Position numbers and translations under genes: made by a program. 64,000 bases of DNA from Phyllobacterium myrsinacearum (GTDB lineage Bacteria > Pseudomonadota > Alphaproteobacteria > Rhizobiales > Rhizobiaceae). The notes under the pieces were generated by a model. That model searched no databases. It worked only from the letters and a program-made list of their open reading frames with translations, and was not told the DNA's origin. The stretch spans positions 310,001-374,000 of the forward strand of contig NZ_PVBT01000005.1 of assembly GCF_002980555.1 (NCBI RefSeq). The letters are read 5' to 3'. The number at the start of each line of letters is the position of its first letter. The first letter of the stretch is position 1. Positions 45,611 through 53,639 of this stretch are shown in pieces.

Positions 45611-46516
45611 TCAAAGCTGGGCAGCTTGCCCGAGCGCCGTGGCGCCGCCGGCAGCCTGAACAGCCAGACTTCCCAGAGCAACACCGGCATTGAGGCAGGA
45701 TTGCGGGTCCAGCCCGTCGAGCCAGGCATTGATGAACCCGGCATCGCATGCGTCGCCTGCGCCAGTTGTATCAACGACGGCAACACTTGGAGCAACGCTG
45801 TAGAAATAACGGCCATCCACCATCAGATGGGCACCGCGCGCACCGGATTTGACGACAACGACGGGAAAGTTTTCGGCAAGCTTGCGCAGGCTTTCAACCG
45901 GATCGGACAGGCCGGTGATCGCCGTCGCCTCTTCCTCGTTCGGCAGGAAGATATCCACACCCGCGCAGTTTCCGATAAAGGCGGGATCAAAAATCAGGGT
46001 TTCATCCCAGCTGGGATCGAGGGAAACCGTCAAGCCGTGCGCCTTCGCATTCCGTACCAGATCAGGGATCTCAACGAGAGTGGCATATTCGGCGATATGA
46101 AGATGTGTTGCCTTCTCCCAGGCGAGCGCCGGCAGCAATGTCGCCGGTTGCGCTGACCCGGCCCGGCGTGAGAGAAAGGCCCGCTCTTCACTGTGATTGA
46201 TTGCAACCGAAACCTGCGGGCCGGCATCGGGCGCCTGCTCAAGAAAGCGCAGATCGATGCCGCTGGCCCCGAGTTGATCCAGCAGCCCCATGGACAGGGA
46301 GTCGGTACCAAGCCGGGCAAGAAGCGCCGTGTTCCTGCCCGTATGGGCCAGATAGGCCGCGACGATGAACGCGCCGCCGCCGCCGGTGATGGCCATATTG
46401 CTGGCAAAGACTTCACGCCCGAGCACCGGCATTGACTCAAGCCCGGTAAAAATCAGGTCACAGTAAATCCTGCCGATACTCAGAACGGCATTCTTTTCGG
46501 CTGAATTGGATTTCAT
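45611..46516 (-). CDS. PfkB family carbohydrate kinase
   Basis: 301 residues. It has the ribokinase-fold pattern: N-terminal GGGGAFIVAAYLAHTGRNTALL, VSLDPSWDETL, FLPNEEEATAITG and the C-terminal catalytic motif VVDTTGAGDACDAGFINAW (Asp as base, GAGD anion hole). It phosphorylates a sugar or nucleoside after uptake. It is the last gene of the operon that starts at 52127, and overlaps the ATPase gene by 4 nt (ATGA). Confidence 0.88.
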   Translation of the reverse strand: MKSNSAEKNAVLSIGRIYCDLIFTGLESMPVLGREVFASNMAITGGGGAFIVAAYLAHTGRNTALLARLGTDSLSMGLLDQLGASGIDLRFLEQAPDAGPQVSVAINHSEERAFLSRRAGSAQPATLLPALAWEKATHLHIAEYATLVEIPDLVRNAKAHGLTVSLDPSWDETLIFDPAFIGNCAGVDIFLPNEEEATAITGLSDPVESLRKLAENFPVVVVKSGARGAHLMVDGRYFYSVAPSVAVVDTTGAGDACDAGFINAWLDGLDPQSCLNAGVALGSLAVQAAGGATALGQAAQL

Positions 46517-47547
46517 AAACGGCCCAGCGACTTCTCGGTTTTTGCATCGAAGAGATAGAGTGCCGTTGGTGCGGCATAGGCAGTGACGGTGCTTCCCGTC
46601 GCCGGGATCAGTTTGCCCGGCGCTGTTGCAATGACCGATTGTCCGGCAACGTCGAAGTGCACCAGCGTTTCGGATCCCAGCGGCTCGACCGCCGACACGA
46701 CGCCCTCCAGTTTGAAGTTACCCGGCGCTGCCTCGCCGATCACCAGGTCGTGCGGGCGAATACCGATCAGCATGGTGCCACCGGCTTCCACGGCAACGCC
46801 CGTATCGGTGCGGCGACCGGGAATGAGGTTCATTGACGGACTGCCGATGAACCGCGCGGTGAACACATCCAGCGGGTTTTCGTAGATCTCCATCGGCGTT
46901 CCTGTCTGCAGGATATGACCGTCGCGCATCACGACGATCCGGTCGGCCATGGTCATGGCTTCCACCTGATCGTGGGTAACATAGACGATGGTCGTACCCA
47001 GCCGCTGATGCAGACGCTTGACCTCGATGCGCATCTGCGCCCGCAATTGCGCGTCAAGATTGGACAGAGGCTCGTCGAACAAGAAGGCAGAGGGATTGCG
47101 CACCATTGCACGGCCGATGGCGACGCGCTGGCGCTGGCCGCCGGACAATGCCGAGGGACGCCGTTCGAGCAAGGCGGTCAGCCCAAGCATTTCGGCAGTC
47201 TCATCAATGCGCTTGTCCTTGTCTTCCCTCGACATTTTGGAGGTATAAAGACCGAAGCCAATATTCTGCCGGACGGTCAGGTGCGGATAAATGGCATAGT
47301 TCTGGAACACCATGGCAATGTTGCGTTGCTTGGGTTCACGTTCGTTGACCACATCGCCGCCAATACGCAGCGTGCCTCCGGAAATATCCTCGAGACCCGC
47401 AATCATGCGCAGCGTCGTTGATTTGCCGCAGCCGGACGGACCGACAAAGACAACGAATTCGCCGTCGGCGATTTCAAGGTCGATGCCGTGGACCACATTG
47501 GTCTTGCCATAGCGCTTGACCAGGCCCTGAAGTTCAATTGTCGCCAT
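46513..47547 (-). CDS. Sugar ABC transporter ATP-binding protein (MalK/UgpC type)
   Basis: 344 residues. Walker A GPSGCGKSTTLRMI (37-50), the Q-loop region VFQNYAIYPHLTV, the signature LSGGQRQRVAIGRAMV, Walker B AFLFDEPLSNLD, the H-loop YVTHDQVEAMTMAD, and a C-terminal TOBE/OB domain (LIGIRPHDLVIG) complete a MalK-type ATPase. It powers the permeases encoded upstream in the same operon. The start overlaps the lyase stop by 1 nt (TGATG). Confidence 0.93.
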   Translation of the reverse strand: MATIELQGLVKRYGKTNVVHGIDLEIADGEFVVFVGPSGCGKSTTLRMIAGLEDISGGTLRIGGDVVNEREPKQRNIAMVFQNYAIYPHLTVRQNIGFGLYTSKMSREDKDKRIDETAEMLGLTALLERRPSALSGGQRQRVAIGRAMVRNPSAFLFDEPLSNLDAQLRAQMRIEVKRLHQRLGTTIVYVTHDQVEAMTMADRIVVMRDGHILQTGTPMEIYENPLDVFTARFIGSPSMNLIPGRRTDTGVAVEAGGTMLIGIRPHDLVIGEAAPGNFKLEGVVSAVEPLGSETLVHFDVAGQSVIATAPGKLIPATGSTVTAYAAPTALYLFDAKTEKSLGRL

Positions 47548-49061
47548 CAGGCAGCTCCTACCAATGCTTTGAAATTACGGTCAAGTTCATGGGCCGCCCG
47601 GCTCTCGCTGGTGGAATGATCGGCAGCCAATTGCGCGAAGACCGAAGCCCGGTCGCGATAGGATGACAGTGCCGCGGCCATGGGCTCCGCGGCGGGGCCG
47701 CCGAACCGGCTGCGCACACGGACAAAATAGTCGGGCGATACGATTTCGGCGAATTGATCGCGATCAACCGACGGTGTGCGCCCGGTCGCATGTTCGAAAG
47801 CCGCCAGAAACGGCTCGAAGCCGCCGGTGGGCAGATCGCCCTGTTTGGCAACGACTGCCCTGGCAACCGTAGCGGCGATTTCATGGGCTTCCCGGAACGA
47901 CAGGCCTTCGCGGCGCACCAGTGAATCGGCAAGTTCGGTGATGGTGATGCAGGAGCGGCGGATATTGCCGGCGACACGTTCGGAATCGATACGGATTGCC
48001 GATACGAACGAAGCCATGAGATCGAGAACGCGCGCCGCGGAAACAAAGGCCTCATAGCCCATCGACTGGGTTTCGCCCTCGCTGTCATTCATGTCGGTGA
48101 ATGGAGTATTGTGCATGACGTCAAGCACGGTGCGCGCCCGGCCGAATGTTTGGCTTGCCAGCAGCCGCATATGCTCGATGGGCACAGGATTGCGCTTCTG
48201 CGGCATGATCGACGAAATTTGCACCAGCGCATTCGGGACATAGACCTGCCCCACTTCAAAGCTCGTCCAGAACTGGAAATCCTGGATCAACCGGCCGAGA
48301 TGCAGAAACATCAATTCGATGGCACTGTAGGTGGAGGTAATATAGTCGACCGCGGCGATGCAGCTGTAGGAGTTGCGCAGCGGAGCGGAAAATCCGAGAA
48401 GCTCTGCCACGCGGGCGCGATCGATCGCAAATCCGGAGGTAGTGATGGCCGCGGCACCCATGGGGCTGAGATCGACGATCTGCCGCGCTTCTTCGAAGCG
48501 GTTCATGTCGCGTATCAACACTTCGATGACGGCAGACAAGTAGTGGCCGAAGGTGGTCGGCTGTGCCGGCTGGCCATGCGTGTAGGCAACGATCAAGGTT
48601 GCTTTCTCGCGCTCGGCCGCATCGATCAGAGTATCAAGCAGGTGGCGCGCCTTGCCCATCAGCGCATCGATGCGTGCCTTCAGTCCAAGCTTGAAAAGCG
48701 TATGATCAATATCATTGCGCGAACGGGCCGTGTGGAGGCGTCCTGCGATATCGGCACCAACCCGTTGTTTCAGTTCCTTCTCGATCAGGAAGAAGAAGTC
48801 TTCCACCTCTCCCGTATAGATGAGCGAGGCCGGATCGATGTCGCGGTCAATGGCTTCGAGCGCGACCGCGATTTTGGCCGCCTGCGTGCGGTCGACGATG
48901 CCTGTTTCCACCAGCATCACCAGATGGGCGCGATCGATGCGGCGGAAGCCATCGACATGATGCGACTTGGCACCGTCAAACAGAGGCCGCAGCACCGCTT
49001 CCTTGTAGACCGGATCGGGAAAGAGGCTTTTGTCGGAGAGACGCGGATCATTCAACGTCAT
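47547..49061 (-). CDS. Argininosuccinate lyase-like enzyme (fumarase/aspartase superfamily)
   Basis: 504 residues from ATG 49061 (AAAGGA upstream); the frame to 49349 overlaps the permease gene. Superfamily motifs: LHTARSRNDIDHTLFKL, YTHGQPAQPTTFGHYL, SYSCIAAVDYITSTYSAIEL, and the signature SSIMPQKRNPVPIEH. In bona fide ArgH the first motif is usually GRSRNDQ and the signature SSxMPQKKNP, so this is a divergent member. Located in a sugar uptake operon, it probably cleaves another N- or O-succinyl-type compound, releasing fumarate. The substrate is unknown. Confidence 0.78.
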   Translation of the reverse strand: MTLNDPRLSDKSLFPDPVYKEAVLRPLFDGAKSHHVDGFRRIDRAHLVMLVETGIVDRTQAAKIAVALEAIDRDIDPASLIYTGEVEDFFFLIEKELKQRVGADIAGRLHTARSRNDIDHTLFKLGLKARIDALMGKARHLLDTLIDAAEREKATLIVAYTHGQPAQPTTFGHYLSAVIEVLIRDMNRFEEARQIVDLSPMGAAAITTSGFAIDRARVAELLGFSAPLRNSYSCIAAVDYITSTYSAIELMFLHLGRLIQDFQFWTSFEVGQVYVPNALVQISSIMPQKRNPVPIEHMRLLASQTFGRARTVLDVMHNTPFTDMNDSEGETQSMGYEAFVSAARVLDLMASFVSAIRIDSERVAGNIRRSCITITELADSLVRREGLSFREAHEIAATVARAVVAKQGDLPTGGFEPFLAAFEHATGRTPSVDRDQFAEIVSPDYFVRVRSRFGGPAAEPMAAALSSYRDRASVFAQLAADHSTSESRAAHELDRNFKALVGAA

Positions 49062-49066
49062 AGCGA

Positions 49067-49921
49067 TTATCCTTTCAGTCCGGCCAGCATCACGCCGCGC
49101 ACGATATAGCGCTGCAGCACCAGAAAAACGATGAGCGTCGGCAGCGTGGCGATGGCTGCGCCAGTCATGATCAATTCCCACTGGATCGACTGTTCGACGG
49201 CAAAGCTCGAGAGGCCGACGGGAAGCGTGTAGAGTTCCTTGCTCGTGGTCACGATCAACGGCCAGAAGAAGGCCGTCCAATTGCCAAGGAAGGTGAAAAT
49301 GGCAAGGGCGGACAGCGCCGGCGTAACCAGCGGCATTGCCACTTTCCACCAGATCTGGAACTCGTTCAGACCATCGATCCGCGCAGCTTCCAGAAAGTCG
49401 TTGGGGATGGTGTCAAAGAACTGCTTCATCAGGAAGGTCCCGAACGCTGTCATCATGCCCGGGAACATGATGCCCCAATAGCTATCCAGCCAGCCCAATT
49501 GGCTCGACATGAGGTACCACGGGATAACCAGCATCTCTGTCGGTATCATCAGGGTTGACAGGATGGCGAGGAAGATCAGATAGCGGCCACGGAATTCGAA
49601 CTTTGCCAGCGTGTAGCCAACAAGGCTGTCGAAGAAAACATTGGAAAGCGTCACTGTGACAGCGACAAGGCTGGAATTGAGAAACCAGCGCATGAAGCGG
49701 CCGTCGAGCAGCACTTTGGCATAGTTTTCCAATGTCGGCGCTGCAGGAATAACACGCAGATCGTAGACCTGGCCTGCCGTCTTCAGCGAGGTGGAGAACA
49801 TGAAGAGCAGTGGCGTAATCATGATCAGGCCGCCGATCAGAAGGAGTGTCCAGACGAGGATCTGGGCGGGTCTTATGTTGGCGCGGTACAATCCTGCCGG
49901 CTTCGGGAGAGCAGTGGTCAT
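49067..49921 (-). CDS. Carbohydrate ABC transporter permease (MalG family)
   Basis: 284 residues, six predicted membrane helices. The EAA loop EAARIDGLNEFQIWWKVAMP (about 192-211) shows the ATPase contact. The C-terminal VFLVLQRYIVRGVMLAGLKG is typical of MalG-type proteins. Five nt separate it from the lyase gene, and one nt from the partner permease upstream. Confidence 0.92.
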   Translation of the reverse strand: MTTALPKPAGLYRANIRPAQILVWTLLLIGGLIMITPLLFMFSTSLKTAGQVYDLRVIPAAPTLENYAKVLLDGRFMRWFLNSSLVAVTVTLSNVFFDSLVGYTLAKFEFRGRYLIFLAILSTLMIPTEMLVIPWYLMSSQLGWLDSYWGIMFPGMMTAFGTFLMKQFFDTIPNDFLEAARIDGLNEFQIWWKVAMPLVTPALSALAIFTFLGNWTAFFWPLIVTTSKELYTLPVGLSSFAVEQSIQWELIMTGAAIATLPTLIVFLVLQRYIVRGVMLAGLKG

Positions 49922-49922
49922 A

Positions 49923-50867
49923 TCATTTATCCCTCAAGACGCGCAGTTGCAGCAATGACACCACCAGCAGGATGGAAAACAGCACAACTGTCTGCGCTGC
50001 CGCATACCCCATCTGGTAGGATGAAAAGGCGGTCTGGAAGATCATCAGCACCAGAGGCTTCGTCGAGCCCAGGGGGCCGCCAGGGTCATTGGTGGTCATG
50101 TTGTAGACCTGATCAAAAATCCGCAGGAAGCCAATGGAGGAAAAAACCACCAGAAAAACGGTCGTTGGCTTGAGCAGCGGCAAGGTGATGCGGCGCAGAA
50201 TGGCCCACTCGCCGAGGCCGTCGATGCGGGCAGCCTCATAATAGGTACCTGGAATGGCGCGCAGACCGGCCATGAAAATGATGATCTGGAAGCCAAGACC
50301 GGCCCAAATCGACGTCACCATGATCGACGGCAACGCCTGATTGACCGACCGGATGAAGGGCTGCTGCGGCAAGCCGAAAAGCCCGAGGACATCATTGATG
50401 ACACCGATCGGCGCCGGCTGATAAAACCATCGCCATACCCAGGCCATAGCGGCGGCCGTGGTCAGAAATGGCAGGAAATACAGTGCCCGGATGAAGGCGT
50501 GCATGAAGCGCACGCGATCGAGATAGTAAGCAATGGTGAACGCCAGCAACAGGCTGATCGGGGTGCCGATCAGCAGATAGGTGAAGGTATTGCGGAAGAC
50601 TTTCCAGAACTGCGGATCGCTGAACAACCGCTCGTAATTGCCCAGACCGATGAACACCGGCGGACGCATCAGATCCCAATCCGTCAGCGACAGCCAGAAG
50701 GCTTGCAGCGTCGGATAGAAACGGATGACGCTGTAGAACACGATAGGCAGGGCAAGAAACGACCAGACCCAGATCAGCCGCTTGGTTTTCATGGATAGCC
50801 GGTCCCACACGGGCCCGGTGGGGCGGCTTGCGGCCGCCCCTTCCGTATTGACAGGTGTGGAAACCAT
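49923..50867 (-). CDS. Carbohydrate ABC transporter permease (MalF family)
   Basis: 314 residues. About six membrane helices follow a short cytoplasmic N-terminus. The EAA loop reads EAARIDGLGEWAILRRITLP. A periplasmic LSLTDWDLMRPPVFIGLGNY segment is typical of MalF/UgpA-type proteins. It partners the 284-residue permease and the MalK-type ATPase. It starts 12 nt downstream of the binding protein gene. Confidence 0.92.
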   Translation of the reverse strand: MVSTPVNTEGAAASRPTGPVWDRLSMKTKRLIWVWSFLALPIVFYSVIRFYPTLQAFWLSLTDWDLMRPPVFIGLGNYERLFSDPQFWKVFRNTFTYLLIGTPISLLLAFTIAYYLDRVRFMHAFIRALYFLPFLTTAAAMAWVWRWFYQPAPIGVINDVLGLFGLPQQPFIRSVNQALPSIMVTSIWAGLGFQIIIFMAGLRAIPGTYYEAARIDGLGEWAILRRITLPLLKPTTVFLVVFSSIGFLRIFDQVYNMTTNDPGGPLGSTKPLVLMIFQTAFSSYQMGYAAAQTVVLFSILLVVSLLQLRVLRDK

Positions 50868-50879
50868 TGGACGATGCCC

Positions 50880-52127
50880 TTACTTCTTGGCGGAATCGAT
50901 GATTGCCTGTTCGGCCGTTGCCGCCTGGGCAATCGAGTCTTCCGCTGACTGTCCTTCCAGAAGAACGCGGTTGGCCATGTCCATGGCCGTCTGGCGCTGC
51001 GCAGCCTCATCGACGAATTGCGTGGTATGCGCATATTCAAGTCCCTTGAGGAACGGGCCGAAAATCGGATCGGCCAGATTGGCGTCCGTCAGGGCGGCGG
51101 AACGGCGGGCGGGCAGCTCGCCCACAGTCTTCAGCCAGATGTCCATGGCTTCCGGCGAGGAGATATAGGCCAGGAACTTCTTCGACGCTTCGAGCTTTTC
51201 CCCGCTGACGCGCGCGCCAATACCATTGGCGAAATAGCTCGCGTAATTGGACCGCAGGCCTGCCGCATTGGCGGGCAGTTCAGTGACGCCCCACTCGAAG
51301 GTATTGATCGTCTTGAAGGAGCCGAGACGGAAAGTCCCGTCGATGGTCATGGCCGCCATACCTGCGCGAAACGCTGCCTGGCCTTCATCCATGAAACCGA
51401 CCTGGCCGATCTTCTTCTCCGTCTGCAGGCTGGTGTAGAACTTCAGGGCCTTGATGCCGGCCTCACTGTTATAAGTCACTTTTGTATTGTCGGCCGAATA
51501 GGGTTCGCCGCCATACTGCCGGATAAGAACCTCACGCCACCACTGGTGATCCTGCCCCGTCATATCCAGCGTTGTACCGGCAACGACAAGGTTTCCGGCG
51601 GCATCGCGCTTGGTTGTCGCAACGCCGGCCGCAACGAAATCGTCCAGTGTCTTCGGCGGATTTTCAATCCCCGCCTCTTTCAGCAGCTTCTTGTTGTAGA
51701 ACAGCGCCAGCGAGCGGACAGCTGTCGGCAGGCCATAATAATCGTTGCCCCGCTTCATGGCCGTCACGATGGGAAAGAAATCGCTTTCGATCTTGTCGTG
51801 CGGGAACATGTCGGTCGGGAGCGGCTGCAGCAGCTTGCCCGCAACGAACTTGTCAAGCCATCCGTAGAACAGCTGCATGACATCCGGACCCTTGCCGCCC
51901 ATATTGGCTGCAACAATGCGTGTCTGATAGTCCGCATAGGGGAAAGTCGTCTGCTTGACGGTGATACCGGGATTGGCCTTTTCGAAATTGGCAATCAGCT
52001 GATCCATTGCCTTGACGCGGGTATCGTACACATACTGCCAATATTCGATTTCGACCGCCTGCGCCGTTCCGGCAGCAAAAGTGGCAAATCCGGCAAGCAG
52101 GCCGGCCAATAGAATTCCTTTACGCAT
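50880..52127 (-). CDS. Sugar-type ABC transporter substrate-binding protein
   Basis: 415 residues. A signal peptide of about 25 residues ends in GTAQA. The mature protein has the family 1 solute-binding layout (VEIEYWQYVYDTRVKAMDQL, ANMGGKGPDVMQLFYGWLDK, FRAGMAAMTIDGTFRLGSF, ASKKFLAYISSPEAMDIWLK). It is the first gene of the operon, with GGAGG upstream of the ATG, and sets the substrate range, which I cannot predict. It is divergent from the ROK regulator. Confidence 0.9.
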   Translation of the reverse strand: MRKGILLAGLLAGFATFAAGTAQAVEIEYWQYVYDTRVKAMDQLIANFEKANPGITVKQTTFPYADYQTRIVAANMGGKGPDVMQLFYGWLDKFVAGKLLQPLPTDMFPHDKIESDFFPIVTAMKRGNDYYGLPTAVRSLALFYNKKLLKEAGIENPPKTLDDFVAAGVATTKRDAAGNLVVAGTTLDMTGQDHQWWREVLIRQYGGEPYSADNTKVTYNSEAGIKALKFYTSLQTEKKIGQVGFMDEGQAAFRAGMAAMTIDGTFRLGSFKTINTFEWGVTELPANAAGLRSNYASYFANGIGARVSGEKLEASKKFLAYISSPEAMDIWLKTVGELPARRSAALTDANLADPIFGPFLKGLEYAHTTQFVDEAAQRQTAMDMANRVLLEGQSAEDSIAQAATAEQAIIDSAKK

Positions 52128-52399
52128 ATAACCTCCTGTGCCCTGCCATATCCATCATCGGATGCAGAGCTTCCCTGTTCCCCAGGCACCGGCGCTGCAG
52201 TCCGCATCGACGATCCCCATGACCTCATCCCACCGCACGGCAATGTTTTTGCTGCAGCAACCCCGAACGTTGTCGTGGCTTACATATAAGCTTCACCGTC
52301 AGCGATGATTTGTCAATAACATACTTTACTTGAATTATTGTATTGCGTCAGAACGCCTCTTGGAGGTATCGATGAAAGACTGGAATTGAGGTTCGAGAC
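52128..52399. promoter_or_regulatory. Divergent operator region between ABC operon and ROK regulator
   Basis: 272 bases. The right third is AT-rich and contains an imperfect inverted repeat CAATAACATA ... AATTATTGTATTG at 52314-52345, a plausible ROK-protein operator. At 52372-52389 lies a five-codon mini-frame (Met-Lys-Asp-Trp-Asn-stop) behind a strong GGAGGT at 52362-52367, in another frame than the regulator that starts at 52400. Confidence 0.45.
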
Positions 52400-53623
52400 A
52401 TGGCCCGACAGACGAGCGGTACGCATCAGATTGCCATCGGTAAAAATCCCGAGCGCAGCCGGCATCACAACCGGCGTGTTGTCCTGGATGTGGTACGCAT
52501 TCACGGCTCGCTGGGACGCATGCACATCGCCAAACTGACACAGCTGACCGCCCAGGCGGTGGCCAATATCGTCGACGAGCTGGTCAGCGATAATTTGCTG
52601 ATGGAGGTCGGGCGCCTCCGGTCCGGCCGCGGCCAGCCGCCCATTCAGTTCGCCGTCAATCCCGACGGGGCCATTACCATCGGCATCGAGATTGCCGCGG
52701 ATCACATGGTGATCGTTGTTTTGGACCTTGCGGGGCAGGTGCGTTCCAGAGAAATCGTTCCCGTCAAGAACACCACGCCCGAGCACTTTGTTCCGCGTTT
52801 TGTCGGCGAGGTCGACCGGATTCGCACGCTCTTCAAGGCGAAGCTCCTGGGCATCGGCGTGGTCATGCCGGGACCCTTTGAGATCGATGGCATGACGTCC
52901 GTTGGTCCGACCACCCTTCCCGGCTGGGGTACGATCGACGCTGCAGAGATGCTGTCCGAGGCCAGCGGCGAACTGGTCATCGTCGAGAACGACGCGACTG
53001 CCGCCGTGGTCGGCGAGCGGCTGTTCGGTGCCGGGCAGACGATTTCCGATTTCTGCATGATCTATTTCGGTGCCGGTATCGGCCTTGGCGTCATTCACGA
53101 GGGAACGCCGTTTCGCGGCGCTTTCGGCAATGCCGGTGAAATCGGACATATCGTGGTTGCCCCGCGCGGAAAACAATGCCCATGCGGCCAGAGCGGCTGC
53201 CTTGAACTCTATGCCTCGCTGCATGCCCTGAAGGAAAAACTGCGCGAAGCCGGCATCGCCGCGAGCGAGTTTTCCGACCTTGAGACCCTTCACGCCGGAA
53301 ACCATCCCGTTCTGAGAGCGTGGATCGGTGAGGCCGCAGATTATCTGAGCCCGATGGTTTCGATGCTGGAAAATATTCTGGATCCGGAAACCGTAATGCT
53401 GGGCGGAGCCATGCCGGATGCTATCATCGATGACATCATTTCCGCCATGCACAACCTGCCTGTATCCGTCGCGAGCCGCCGTGTACGCTCCCTGCCGCGT
53501 GTCCAGCGCGGCCAGACGGGTCAATTGACCGCCGCACTCGGCGCCGCAGCACTGCCGCTGTTCGAGGTCGTCACCCCCAAACTTGATACATCACCCACAG
53601 ACATAGCCCATAACACGTTATAA
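52400..53623 (+). CDS. ROK family transcriptional regulator
   Basis: 407 residues. A winged-helix DNA-binding N-terminus (about 28-90; VRIHGSLGRMHIAKLTQLTA) is followed by the ROK sugar-kinase-like fold: IVENDATAAVVGERLFGAG, IYFGAGIGLGVIHEG, GNAGEIGHIVV and the zinc motif CPCGQSGCLELYAS. It probably represses or activates the divergent ABC operon in response to its sugar or an intermediate. The next gene (PIG-L) follows after 16 nt, so both are probably co-transcribed. Confidence 0.9.
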   Translation: MARQTSGTHQIAIGKNPERSRHHNRRVVLDVVRIHGSLGRMHIAKLTQLTAQAVANIVDELVSDNLLMEVGRLRSGRGQPPIQFAVNPDGAITIGIEIAADHMVIVVLDLAGQVRSREIVPVKNTTPEHFVPRFVGEVDRIRTLFKAKLLGIGVVMPGPFEIDGMTSVGPTTLPGWGTIDAAEMLSEASGELVIVENDATAAVVGERLFGAGQTISDFCMIYFGAGIGLGVIHEGTPFRGAFGNAGEIGHIVVAPRGKQCPCGQSGCLELYASLHALKEKLREAGIAASEFSDLETLHAGNHPVLRAWIGEAADYLSPMVSMLENILDPETVMLGGAMPDAIIDDIISAMHNLPVSVASRRVRSLPRVQRGQTGQLTAALGAAALPLFEVVTPKLDTSPTDIAHNTL

Positions 53624-53639
53624 GCGGCAGGAGGATACC

